Below are positions 9,667 to 18,546 of a stretch of DNA of 64,000 nt, piece after piece. The position numbers and the translations under genes were made by a program. The notes under the pieces are model-generated. The model did not search any database, was not told the DNA's origin, and saw only the letters and a program-made list of their open reading frames with translations. Source of the DNA: an uncultured Bacteroidota bacterium (GTDB taxonomy: Bacteria; Bacteroidota; Bacteroidia; Chitinophagales; Chitinophagaceae); NCBI GenBank assembly GCA_903824665.1, contig CAIJXT010000025.1, positions 1 through 64,000 on the forward strand, written 5' to 3'. How positions within the stretch are numbered: the first letter of the stretch is position 1; every line of letters begins with the position of its first letter.

Positions 9667-12552
9667 TCAGTAGGTATTATTACGTGAATGTTCTTTGTTT
9701 TCCGGGAGGTTTATCCAAAGTTCAACTTTCGTACCCGCAGGATTTCCTTGGGTATCTGTAAGGTCTGTTACAGTTATTGAGTTCGTTCCCGGTTGGTTCA
9801 GCAATCGCAGCCGGCTTTCTGTTGTAAGTATTCCGGTTGATTCATGAGTGCTTGTTTTTTTATGGGATCGTCCTACACCATTGTCTTCAATTATGCATTT
9901 AATGGAATCGCCATGTTTTTCTATCGTCAGTTTAAGTATGCCGCCATTTGGTGCCGGTGCAAGGCCATGATTGATCGCATTTTCTACGAATGGTTGAAGG
10001 ATCATAGAGGGTATGTAGGAGAGATCGGGTTCTATTTGATTGTCAATGGTAATTGTGTAGGCGAACTTGTTTTCAAATCTAACCATTTCAATTTCGAGGT
10101 AGAGTTCCAGAAATTGCAGTTCCTGCTGCAAGCTGATTATACTCTTTCGTGAATTTTCGAGCAATCCGCGCATCAGTTTTGCAAACTGAACCAGATAGTA
10201 ATTGGCTTTAGGCTTGTCGTTCTGTAACGTAAAGTCCTGAATAGCATTCAATGCATTAAATATAAAATGAGGATTCATTTGAGCCCGCAGGGCCTTCAGT
10301 TCATTTTCTATGTATAATTTTTCCTTTTTGCTAATGCTTCTGTAATGGCGAATGATGAACATTGACAATAGCGAAACCAAAAGAAAAAATGTGGTATAAA
10401 ACCACCATGTTTGCCAGTAGGGTAGGTTGATGCTGAATTGAACCATTGCCGCTTCGCTTCGCTTACCATCAATATTCTCTGCAACAACGTAGAACCGGTA
10501 TGCACCGGGTTTCAGATAGAGAAAGTTGACTGAAAATTCATTAGAGCTTTTCCACACAGAATCTTTGCCGGCAAGGCAGTAATAGTACTTTGGTTTTTTG
10601 TTCCAGGAGAAACTCAACGAGGTGTATGCTATACTGATATTGTTTTGTGAGTACCTCAGGTCATAATGACTTCCTATAGCGGTGTCCCGATTATTAATAG
10701 TCACACCAGTTATAACAATTCCTGGTGCTGGTATGGTGTCGAGTTCTGCAATCTCGTCGAAAAAATGCAGTCCCTTATAGCTGGTGAAAATGATTTTATC
10801 CTTGTACTTAAACATCGTTCGTACACCACCCTTGGGAATAAGGGAATTGATACTGAAATCAAGGACCCGTAATTTTCCGGTAGGGCATGTAACAATCTTA
10901 AACAGCCCTTCGGCAGCCGAAAGCCAAACATTACCATCCTCATCACAAAACAAATCATTGCAAATAGTGGCATATATACCATCTGCTTTTGTCAGTGGTA
11001 CAATTTTATTGTTATTGACATAGTAGATACCTTTGTTTTGGGTTGCTACCCAAACGGTTCCAAATTTGTCTGCCAACATTTCATGAATATATTCCCTAGA
11101 TATCTGACTGCTGAATGGTCTGATTATCGCCGAGTCGTTAATCTGAAACAGGCCGGCATCATTCCCGAGCCAAATTGTTGTTTTTGTAACAGCCATGGCG
11201 TTATATACACCGTTTGCCTGTTTTTCTTCTGTTTTTTGTTTACCAAATGCCGCATGCATTTGCCATTGGCCTCCAATGTATTTTTTGATGTCATCCTGAT
11301 TGTCAAGCAGATACAACGTGGTATCTCTACCTTCGCAGAGTATTCTGTAAGCATCACAACTTTCGGTTTTCCTACCATTAAATCTGAAAAAGCCGCCACC
11401 GGTTTGTATGATAAATCCACCATTGAAATCTCTGAAAATCCTGAATACGGAACCGTTTTCGTGCTTATATCTGTCAGTTAGTTTAATTTCATTCTTAGTT
11501 ATTTCAACTTTTTTAATTGGGCCATTGATATAAAATGCGAAGACGCTATCAGGTGCATATCCCGTTACTTTCAGGATGCCGTTGCCCGCAGCGTTTTCAA
11601 AATACGTATTGTAAACCGTAGAGTATCTGAACATATATGCACCAGAACTAAAAGTTGAGATCCAAAAATTGCCATCCCGGTCCTGCGCAATGCTTGTTAC
11701 GGTGCTTTTCTTAAGCACCAGCCTTGCTGTTGCTGATTCCGGTATTATCTGGTATAGGCCTGTTTCTGCACAAACCCAATAAGTGCCATTTTTATCTTTA
11801 TAGATATCAATAATCCATTCATTCAGAACCGATTTTTTTGTAAAGGGATAAATAAGTGCAAATCCTGTATCAACAATTCTAAATATTCCGTTTTTGTTGG
11901 TGGTGATAACCTGCCCATCGTTTAGTTTGAATAGTCTGGAAAAGCGATTGTCGTTATTGCGACTTTTCAGTGGTGTTACTTTGTCATCAGACAAACGGAA
12001 ATACCCGTCAACAGTACTGTAAATTATCAGGTCATTGTTGTTTCCGCAAACGCCCATGAACAGTTTCGAGTCGCAAACTCTGGTGTCAGATACCAGCACA
12101 TCAGCCCTATAGTGTAATACATGGCCATTTGTTGTCAGGAAGTAATTATTGTCGTTTTTTCCGAAGCAGAACCATGAAACAGGATACCTGGTTGGAAACG
12201 AAAAAAACTGCTGATTGAGATAATAGCATACTTTGTCATCGAAGGTGTTGAACCAAAGTCGTCCTCTGCTGTCGTTCCCCATGTTGAAGGCTCCATAACA
12301 AGGGAATTCGTTATTGGAATTGAAATTATTAAACGTTACACCATTGTATCTGCTCACTCCTGTTCCGGCTGCAAACCACATGAAACCATCTTTGTCTGAG
12401 AGCACCTTGTATAGATAGGAGCTAGGTAGTCCTTCATCTACACTATAGTTCTTGATATAAGGCTGTTGTCCCCGCACATTGGCGGAACCAAAGAGTAAAA
12501 ATAATATGATAATTAATCGTAGAGTCAAGCGACATGAGCATGCACCTGACAA
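9667..12552 (-). CDS. Propeller-type sensor histidine kinase (LytS/His_kinase family)
   Basis: This 961-residue protein has an N-terminal signal or membrane segment and a long periplasmic two-component propeller (repeated 'DGxxWxxT/S' units, about 30-610). A Y_Y_Y-type domain (about 640-705) and one transmembrane helix (about 715-740, 'WWFYTTFFLLVSLLSMF') follow. The cytoplasmic His_kinase domain carries 'QMNPHFIFNALNAI' with the phospho-accepting His at 762. The ATPase shows an N-box 'FVENAINHG' (about 854) and 'DNGVG' (about 889). Unlike hybrid kinases of polysaccharide-utilisation loci it has no fused regulator; its regulator is the next gene. The signal is probably sensed in the periplasm. 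Confidence 0.93.
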   Translation of the reverse strand: MSGACSCRLTLRLIIILFLLFGSANVRGQQPYIKNYSVDEGLPSSYLYKVLSDKDGFMWFAAGTGVSRYNGVTFNNFNSNNEFPCYGAFNMGNDSRGRLWFNTFDDKVCYYLNQQFFSFPTRYPVSWFCFGKNDNNYFLTTNGHVLHYRADVLVSDTRVCDSKLFMGVCGNNNDLIIYSTVDGYFRLSDDKVTPLKSRNNDNRFSRLFKLNDGQVITTNKNGIFRIVDTGFALIYPFTKKSVLNEWIIDIYKDKNGTYWVCAETGLYQIIPESATARLVLKKSTVTSIAQDRDGNFWISTFSSGAYMFRYSTVYNTYFENAAGNGILKVTGYAPDSVFAFYINGPIKKVEITKNEIKLTDRYKHENGSVFRIFRDFNGGFIIQTGGGFFRFNGRKTESCDAYRILCEGRDTTLYLLDNQDDIKKYIGGQWQMHAAFGKQKTEEKQANGVYNAMAVTKTTIWLGNDAGLFQINDSAIIRPFSSQISREYIHEMLADKFGTVWVATQNKGIYYVNNNKIVPLTKADGIYATICNDLFCDEDGNVWLSAAEGLFKIVTCPTGKLRVLDFSINSLIPKGGVRTMFKYKDKIIFTSYKGLHFFDEIAELDTIPAPGIVITGVTINNRDTAIGSHYDLRYSQNNISIAYTSLSFSWNKKPKYYYCLAGKDSVWKSSNEFSVNFLYLKPGAYRFYVVAENIDGKRSEAAMVQFSINLPYWQTWWFYTTFFLLVSLLSMFIIRHYRSISKKEKLYIENELKALRAQMNPHFIFNALNAIQDFTLQNDKPKANYYLVQFAKLMRGLLENSRKSIISLQQELQFLELYLEIEMVRFENKFAYTITIDNQIEPDLSYIPSMILQPFVENAINHGLAPAPNGGILKLTIEKHGDSIKCIIEDNGVGRSHKKTSTHESTGILTTESRLRLLNQPGTNSITVTDLTDTQGNPAGTKVELWINLPENKEHSRNNTY

Positions 12553-12706
12553 TATTACTCAGATTTATCTAAGTGTGCGTCTTGATTAGACATCTGCGCA
12601 ATTTGATTTGGTAACTGCTACTCAAATGTGTTGCACAATGGTCAGAACCTGTTTCAGAATGTAAACCACAATCGAGAGGTCTTGATTCTTTTGCTGGCGC
12701 AGCCAA

Positions 12707-12730
12707 ATAGAATCATGCTTCTGATTCTAT
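12707..12730. other. 9-bp inverted repeat between the GT gene and the kinase gene
   Basis: ATAGAATCA and TGATTCTAT form a perfect 9-bp inverted repeat with a 6-nt loop. It lies about 37 bp past the stop of the glycosyltransferase and 155 bp before the kinase start. As RNA it could fold into a hairpin, but no T-run follows on the minus strand. It may be a weak terminator or an operator. Confidence 0.35.
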
Positions 12731-12766
12731 CGTGATCAAAAAAAGGACAGGGTGTTATTTAGTCCT

Positions 12767-15700
12767 CTATTCTGCTTCCTGTTGCGGAAAAGCCTTTTGT
12801 GCTTTTGCATTGTATTCTTCTACGCGGTTCATGTCTCTGGTTTGCTGAGCCAGTTGAATTGCCAGTTTGTAAGCCTGCTCATTGTATGGGTCAGCGGCAA
12901 TCGCCTGATCGATTTCGCCAAATGCCGCATTTGCATTGCCTGTCATCGCATGTGTATAGGCCATAAAAAAGTGACTATAACCCGGGCTGTATTTTTCCAG
13001 TTTTTTATACAGGTTCATGGCACTTTCCGTTTTCTTTTCTTTTACAAAAATACCACCCATAGTCTGGTAGGTACCAATGTCTCCTGGATTTTTCACAAGT
13101 ACCTTGTTTCCGGCAAATATCGCAGAGTCGTTTTTGCCCTCAGCTTCATAAATGCGCATCAGTTCGGCCCACACAAGTTCATTATTTGGATACTCAGCAA
13201 GCGACAACAGGAACATTTCCTTTGCTTCCATGTATTTTTTCGCCTTCATCAGTTCGAAACCCGCAAAATCTTTTTTGGTTTTACGCTTCAGTACAGCTGC
13301 AATCGGAACGCCGTCTACTTTCACGGTATGTATGGTCTCTTCCGGAGGCCAGTTGCCTGAGGTGAGCTGTGCGGCATCAACAAAACGGGAAAACATGATA
13401 CAATAATCCCAATCCTTAGCATAGCGATCAGTGTACCTGATGTATACAGGTATTGGATTGAAAGCGTCTTTGAAATCTGAGTGATCTTTAGCAAACTGCT
13501 GGTACACCTCGTCGCGCCGGAAGTCAGCAAATCGTTCATAGATATCGACATATTTTCCAGGCAGGTTTTTCCGGTTTGCCTGGTAGAGTGCAGCAATCAT
13601 AGGGTAGGTTGTGTTCGTTCCAATGATTGCTTTTTTGTTTTCCAAACCCTCATTTTTTACCAGCCATTCTGTTGCTTCCTTTACACCTAGCATGTAGTAG
13701 TCCGTCTCGTACCTTCCGTACATACTTTTTAAGCCTCCTGCAATTTCATTATAGTACAGTGATTCATAAGGATGATTAGCAGCCACATACCTTACCGGCA
13801 GAAACAACAACCCAAACACTATGGCAACAGAGCCAAACTTTATGGCTTTGTTAGCGTTGGTAAGTAGCATATTCCACCCTGTGGCTGCAAGCACTACGAT
13901 TGGTGGGTATATGAAAAGGAAATGCCTCCATCCGTCATACAGCGAAGAGTTTTTATAAATTGCGTAAGCCAACGGAAATACAATAGTAAATAGCACAAAA
14001 AGTGAAAAAGCAAATACTTTCTGGTTTTTGCGGAAAAGCCACACCAGCCCGGGCATGCTCAACACACTCCCGGCGATGACCACCAGTGGAGCAGTGTACA
14101 AGATGTATCTGGGAATGTAGAACCATGGTACCTGATTGCTCAGAATCTTATTGCCATCGTAGAGCATACCAATGTTGACGAAGAAGTTGGACATGATCTT
14201 AAGGGCCTCCAATGGCTTGCTCACAATTCCCAGATGTGCATAGGGCCAGAACAGAACAGCTATTAGGTATCCTGCTGCAGCAACAACAAAAAATTGTTTA
14301 ATGATCCGACCATTGACAAAAGTTTTCAGTTGTCTCGTGTATAGGCCATAACAAACAATGAACAGTAGCAGGTAGGCGATGAGCAGGAACCCGCCTATAC
14401 GAACGCCCATAGCCCAGCCAATGCTGGCTATCAGGCCTACAATGTGCCGTGCACTGGGGCGGGGCAACGATTGCAGGTACAAGAGAATGAAGTATATTCC
14501 AGCGGTATATCCTACCGAGAACGGTATGTCTTTGGGGTTTGCAAAGTTGTGTCCGAACCAGCTTGGCGACAATGCTAAAAATATCATAGCAAAAATCCCT
14601 GCATTCCAGCCACCCAATAATCTGGCAAGTTTACCTGCATATATTATTCCCACTGCACCTACTAATGCGTTTACGAAATGCATTGTTGTATAATGGTCCC
14701 ATATATGGAATACGTTGAAAATAAACGCCGTGATAAAATCGAATATACCGCCGTAGTACTGTATTCCTGATGTAGCTGTTTGGGCTTCAGTATCACCATT
14801 AAAGAAATAGTTATAAATGCTGTTCCCATAGTCAAAGTGCCAGTGCTCATCGCCCGTTACAGCAAAATTGAAGCTCATCGCCGGCATGATCAATACCAGC
14901 AGCACAGCCAATAAATTGAAAATAGCCCTGCCTCTGATGCTTGCTTTTTGTTCAGCAGGAATATCTGCACTAGTCTTGAAGGGCAAAACAAAACTATTGA
15001 ATACCCATAAACGGAACGAAATAGAAAGTACACCTATCAGCATCATAAACGAATCTTTCACCACGTTCACTTTGCTTTCGGGCATATTAACCCAGTTTAC
15101 CGGCATTTCAATGATTTCTATACCGTTCAGGTCGGCCTGATACAATAATTCTACGTCGTGCGACCAACCCTTGCTATGCATGTTGCCAAAAAGGAACGCT
15201 GCTACATCCCTGGTATAAAGCTTGAAACCGCATTGTGTGTCGCGCAGCTGCAAAGTCGTGAAAACCTGCACTATGCCATTAAATACGCCGCCGATAATAC
15301 GCCGGCTTTTTAACGCTTCTACTTTCCCATCCTCATGTTTTCGCGACCCGATATATATCTTGCGCTCGCCGGAGAATAATGATTTTTCTCGCTTTTCCCA
15401 GTTGATAAGGTCTGATGGTTTCGTCGACATATCCGCATCAAGTGTCAACACGAAATCGCCCTTAGCCAACCCCACGCCTCTTTTAAGTGCACTCCCTTTG
15501 CCGCCATTGGCAGGCATTTTCTCTATTGTCAGTTTGTCTTTCAGAAACTGGTACTTTGTTTCGATACTTTGTGCAATTTTAGTCGCAGTATCATCTTTGC
15601 TGCCATCGTCCACAACTATTACTTCGTAGGCGCCCTTCCATTTATCTTCAAAATCTGCAAGCCCCTGTAACATAATGTCTACTCTGGCTGACTCATTGTA

Positions 15701-15784
15701 ACAAGGAATTACAAGAGAAAGCAAAAAGTTTCTCGGTGTCGCACCGGCAGCTTTGTTTGGTGGGGATGGTTGATTGTTCTTCAT
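12767..15784 (-). CDS. GT2 glycosyltransferase fused to GT-C-like membrane domain and TPR repeats
   Basis: This 1005-residue protein joins three parts. Residues 20-255 are a family 2 glycosyltransferase of the dolichyl/polyprenyl-phosphate sugar synthase type (ALG5/DPM1-like), with 'IPCYNE', 'VVDDGS' at about 58-62 and a DAD metal-binding motif at 116-118. Residues of about 260-720 are strongly hydrophobic with many transmembrane helices and an early 'TGDEHWHFDYG' loop carrying acidic residues, as in GT-C enzymes that use polyprenyl-linked sugars. The last part (about 830-990) has TPR-like repeats. One chain could therefore charge a polyprenyl carrier with a sugar and transfer that sugar on the other side of the membrane. 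The methyltransferase gene immediately upstream (16-bp gap) is probably cotranscribed. The acceptor is unknown. Confidence 0.85.
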   Translation of the reverse strand: MKNNQPSPPNKAAGATPRNFLLSLVIPCYNESARVDIMLQGLADFEDKWKGAYEVIVVDDGSKDDTATKIAQSIETKYQFLKDKLTIEKMPANGGKGSALKRGVGLAKGDFVLTLDADMSTKPSDLINWEKREKSLFSGERKIYIGSRKHEDGKVEALKSRRIIGGVFNGIVQVFTTLQLRDTQCGFKLYTRDVAAFLFGNMHSKGWSHDVELLYQADLNGIEIIEMPVNWVNMPESKVNVVKDSFMMLIGVLSISFRLWVFNSFVLPFKTSADIPAEQKASIRGRAIFNLLAVLLVLIMPAMSFNFAVTGDEHWHFDYGNSIYNYFFNGDTEAQTATSGIQYYGGIFDFITAFIFNVFHIWDHYTTMHFVNALVGAVGIIYAGKLARLLGGWNAGIFAMIFLALSPSWFGHNFANPKDIPFSVGYTAGIYFILLYLQSLPRPSARHIVGLIASIGWAMGVRIGGFLLIAYLLLFIVCYGLYTRQLKTFVNGRIIKQFFVVAAAGYLIAVLFWPYAHLGIVSKPLEALKIMSNFFVNIGMLYDGNKILSNQVPWFYIPRYILYTAPLVVIAGSVLSMPGLVWLFRKNQKVFAFSLFVLFTIVFPLAYAIYKNSSLYDGWRHFLFIYPPIVVLAATGWNMLLTNANKAIKFGSVAIVFGLLFLPVRYVAANHPYESLYYNEIAGGLKSMYGRYETDYYMLGVKEATEWLVKNEGLENKKAIIGTNTTYPMIAALYQANRKNLPGKYVDIYERFADFRRDEVYQQFAKDHSDFKDAFNPIPVYIRYTDRYAKDWDYCIMFSRFVDAAQLTSGNWPPEETIHTVKVDGVPIAAVLKRKTKKDFAGFELMKAKKYMEAKEMFLLSLAEYPNNELVWAELMRIYEAEGKNDSAIFAGNKVLVKNPGDIGTYQTMGGIFVKEKKTESAMNLYKKLEKYSPGYSHFFMAYTHAMTGNANAAFGEIDQAIAADPYNEQAYKLAIQLAQQTRDMNRVEEYNAKAQKAFPQQEAE

Positions 15785-15800
15785 CGTCCGGTTGCAGTTA

Positions 15801-16520
15801 TTAATTTAGTTCGCCAATATACACCCAGTCACCCTGAATGTTGGTGCAAACATTTTTTTCAATATTGATTTCCTTTTGCAGATACGACGCAATAGGGTAG
15901 AAATTGAGATGTAGATCCATTGTGAAAAAATAGTAACGCTGACATGGGGTCACTATGATCACTTGCTTACGCGCAACCCTCTTAAGCTCGTTTATTGCTG
16001 CAGGTAATTCTCTCAAGTGTTCTATAGTGTGCGAACAAGTGACCACATCAAACTCATTGTCGGCAAAAGGAAGTTTATAAATTGTTCCTTTTTTATAGGC
16101 TGCTTTTTTCAATGTGGCTACATTGTCGTACAAGTCACAACCAGTAGTTGCAAGGGTAGTATGCTCCCCAATATAGTTGAGCAGAAAACCTCTGCCACAA
16201 CCTACATCCAGCAAAGTTTTTGCTTCTTTATGTATTGATTCCGTCAGGTACTTCACACTGGGCATGTTCATATCTGTTGGCCGGTCGTATGCCAGGCAAT
16301 CAAGATTGCGGTAAATTTCTGAGAATTCGTCCTCTGTAAGTGTATAGGCAATATCCTTGAAATCCATGTAAAGGCGCACATTTTTGCCTTTAAACCAGAT
16401 GTGAAATAATGGATACATAAACCACCGGGCGTCCCTGATAGCTGGCGGTAGCCAGTTATCCATTACATACCTGATCGCATTGGTTATTGAACGGTTCATC
16501 TGTTTTGTTTTCGGTTGCAA
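15801..16520 (-). CDS. Class I SAM-dependent methyltransferase
   Basis: This 239-residue protein carries motif I 'LLDVGCGRGFL' (about residues 98-108) and the later 'FDVVTCSHTIEHL' segment typical of Methyltransf_11-type enzymes. A second in-frame Met at residue 8 is a possible alternative start. Sixteen bases separate its stop from the glycosyltransferase gene, so the two probably form an operon. Modification of a glycan or lipid-linked sugar is likely from context, but the substrate cannot be read from the sequence. Confidence 0.85.
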   Translation of the reverse strand: MQPKTKQMNRSITNAIRYVMDNWLPPAIRDARWFMYPLFHIWFKGKNVRLYMDFKDIAYTLTEDEFSEIYRNLDCLAYDRPTDMNMPSVKYLTESIHKEAKTLLDVGCGRGFLLNYIGEHTTLATTGCDLYDNVATLKKAAYKKGTIYKLPFADNEFDVVTCSHTIEHLRELPAAINELKRVARKQVIIVTPCQRYYFFTMDLHLNFYPIASYLQKEINIEKNVCTNIQGDWVYIGELN

Positions 16521-16634
16521 CTGGTCAGAAAATGAAAAACCGGAACTTTAGTTATCCCGGAATTATCAACTGCCAGTTACTAATTTGAGTTAAATAATGT
16601 CAACTTAAAAGCACAATTGTAAATCAAACATGGT

Positions 16635-16680
16635 AGGGTAAAGTGTTTACCCTGTCATGGATGTGCTATTTACCCTGTAC
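16635..16680. promoter_or_regulatory. Operator-like cluster of TTTACCCT boxes between divergent methyltransferases
   Basis: AGGGTAAA-GTG-TTTACCCT (16635-16653) is a perfect 8-bp inverted repeat. A third half-site TTTACCCTGT lies at 16669-16678 as a direct repeat of 16646-16655, 23 bp apart. The cluster is near the middle of the 234-bp divergent intergenic region, about 115 bp from one start codon and 75-120 bp from the other. It looks like a transcription-factor site; the regulator is unknown. Confidence 0.5.
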
Positions 16681-16754
16681 TTTGGTCATTATAAGTTTCA
16701 AAAGTAATTAAAGTTGCTAAATTTACAGTCTTATATAATGCTAAATGCCGCTTA

Positions 16755-17483
16755 ATGGATCTTAAAGAATTAGAAAACGGAGTAAACCCTGAAATACACT
16801 GGTACTACCAAAGTAAGTTGCAGCCATTGATTGCTTACACAAGCAAGTTGCTACGCAATGACATCCCGCTTACTATAGTCGATGTCGGTTCCGGTTCCGG
16901 TTTTTTTGCAATTAAACTCGAGAAAGTCTTTGGTCCTAAAATCAAGAAGGTATTTCTTGTTGATATTAATTACACGCCTGAGGAAATTGATGCAACCCGA
17001 AACGCCAAGATTGAAAAGGTGCTGCGCATACCAGACAAAATTGAGAATGGTCTGGTGATATTGATGGATGTATTGGAGCATCTGGAGGACGATCTGAAAA
17101 TGCTGAATGAAATAAAGGCGGCAACCACGGGTAGCAACAACCATTTTTTTATTACCGTGCCTGCTTTCTATTCGTTGTGGAGTGGCCACGACGTATATCT
17201 TGGTCATTATCGCAGGTACAAGATAAATACCCTAAATTCAGTACTCAATAAGGCGAATTATAAAATAGAAAATACTTACTACCTGTATGGTTCTCTTTTT
17301 CCGATGGTATGGGCTGTAAGAAAGCTGGACAATCTGAAAGGAAAAAAGGAAGCTACATCGAATATGAAGCCATTTAGCCCTTTGGTAAACAGTGTTCTGC
17401 TAGGCATTGCTACCATTGATATGAAACTTGCTGGAGCAAACAAAGTATTTGGTGTGACCTGTGCTTCACAAGGAGCAATTTAG
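16755..17483 (+). CDS. Class I SAM-dependent methyltransferase, divergent from the MT-GT operon
   Basis: This 242-residue protein has motif I 'IVDVGSGSGFFAIKL' (about 41-55), an acidic post-I strand 'VFLVDIN', 'LMDVLEHLEDD' and a 'GHYRRY' motif. The last motif recurs in Bacteroidota methyltransferases that I associate with GT2 genes. A slightly hydrophobic C-terminal stretch follows. It is read away from the methyltransferase-glycosyltransferase pair and shares with it an intergenic region that holds a palindromic box. It ends 23 bp before the convergent SRPBCC gene. The substrate is unknown; a role in the same glycan pathway is inferred. Confidence 0.82.
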   Translation: MDLKELENGVNPEIHWYYQSKLQPLIAYTSKLLRNDIPLTIVDVGSGSGFFAIKLEKVFGPKIKKVFLVDINYTPEEIDATRNAKIEKVLRIPDKIENGLVILMDVLEHLEDDLKMLNEIKAATTGSNNHFFITVPAFYSLWSGHDVYLGHYRRYKINTLNSVLNKANYKIENTYYLYGSLFPMVWAVRKLDNLKGKKEATSNMKPFSPLVNSVLLGIATIDMKLAGANKVFGVTCASQGAI

Positions 17484-17506
17484 TATCCTTAATTTGATGA
17501 AAAAAG

Positions 17507-18511
17507 CTACTGCAGCAAATAATATACGTTTGTTACCCACTTGGTGCTGTCGGCCTCAACGCCGGGATATACAATGTATTCTTCTACAGCCAGCCACTGG
17601 TGCATTCCACCGGAGTTGATGCGGTCACGTATTGCCGCATGAACTTTCTGTATAGATCCGTAGCCGCCCTTATGTACTGCCATATAGGATTTCGTAGGGG
17701 GTATTTCTGAAAAGGAAATACCATTTACAGGTATATTGATGTCTGTAACATGCAGTCCTGCAAATACATCCTGTTTAGTGCTCCCCGAATCCAATCCGTA
17801 GAATATTCCGATATGAGGACCATTAAATTTTTCAGAAGGCGTGTTTACAAATAAACTGTACGTGTCGCCAAAAAAAGTGATCATTTCGTTTTGTGCCAAA
17901 GTGTCGCGGATGCCTGCAATAATTCCACCTGGGTAAGTAACTTCCTTAATAAAAACATAGGAACCCATTTCTGTTTCGGTGAATTTTTTTAATGCAGCAA
18001 GACTTCTCTCCAGGTCGCCACCCATATACTTGTCAAGATTGAAGATCACCAGGGCGGCATTGGCAAGGAACGGGAAATGCTTATGAAAAGTCCATGTCAC
18101 TTTAGAAGCATCACCAGTGTCTTTTACGGAAATGACGCCATCTGCCACAAAGTCGCCTGGCTTGGTAAGGGTAAATGAATAATTCATTGTTGTTCCATCA
18201 ATGCCTGTGTTCCTTATTGAACCTTCACCAATAGTGCCTTCGTCCCCCTTCCAATCCAATGAGCTGCCTGGCTGTCCGGCTATGCCGTTGTAGGTTATTT
18301 TTGCCGAAGTGTCACTTCCCGGCAGTGTACTCCAGTTTCGCCAGTTCGGCAAATGAGCTATTTGTTCAAAAACCACATCCTTTGAAGTGTTAATTACTAT
18401 GCTTCTGGTTACTGTAACATCATTGGGCTCGTAAAATGCCAATGCCAGTACCATAACGCCGACAATGAAAATAAGCCAAAACGAAAACCGAACGAATTTA
18501 TTCATGGCCAT
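17507..18511 (-). CDS. Membrane-anchored SRPBCC domain plus GyrI-like ligand-binding domain
   Basis: This 334-residue protein starts with a transmembrane anchor (about 5-27). It continues with an SRPBCC/polyketide-cyclase-like domain (about 33-172; 'FEQIAHLPNWRNW', 'VTWTFHKHF') and a GyrI-like/AraC effector-binding domain (about 185-334; 'KSYMAVHKGGYGSIQKVHAAI'). Both folds bind small hydrophobic or cationic ligands. It lies 35 bp downstream of the second propeller kinase on the same strand, so the two may be cotranscribed and the protein could be its accessory or target. A catalytic function is not evident. Confidence 0.8.
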   Translation of the reverse strand: MAMNKFVRFSFWLIFIVGVMVLALAFYEPNDVTVTRSIVINTSKDVVFEQIAHLPNWRNWSTLPGSDTSAKITYNGIAGQPGSSLDWKGDEGTIGEGSIRNTGIDGTTMNYSFTLTKPGDFVADGVISVKDTGDASKVTWTFHKHFPFLANAALVIFNLDKYMGGDLERSLAALKKFTETEMGSYVFIKEVTYPGGIIAGIRDTLAQNEMITFFGDTYSLFVNTPSEKFNGPHIGIFYGLDSGSTKQDVFAGLHVTDINIPVNGISFSEIPPTKSYMAVHKGGYGSIQKVHAAIRDRINSGGMHQWLAVEEYIVYPGVEADSTKWVTNVYYLLQ

Positions 18512-18546
18512 AAAAATAGATAATCATATCGACTATTTCCGGTCAA

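Noticed and set aside
12752..13360. 202-codon plus-strand frame with hydrophobic residues
   Set aside because: It lies antisense inside the TPR part of the glycosyltransferase gene and has no recognisable features.
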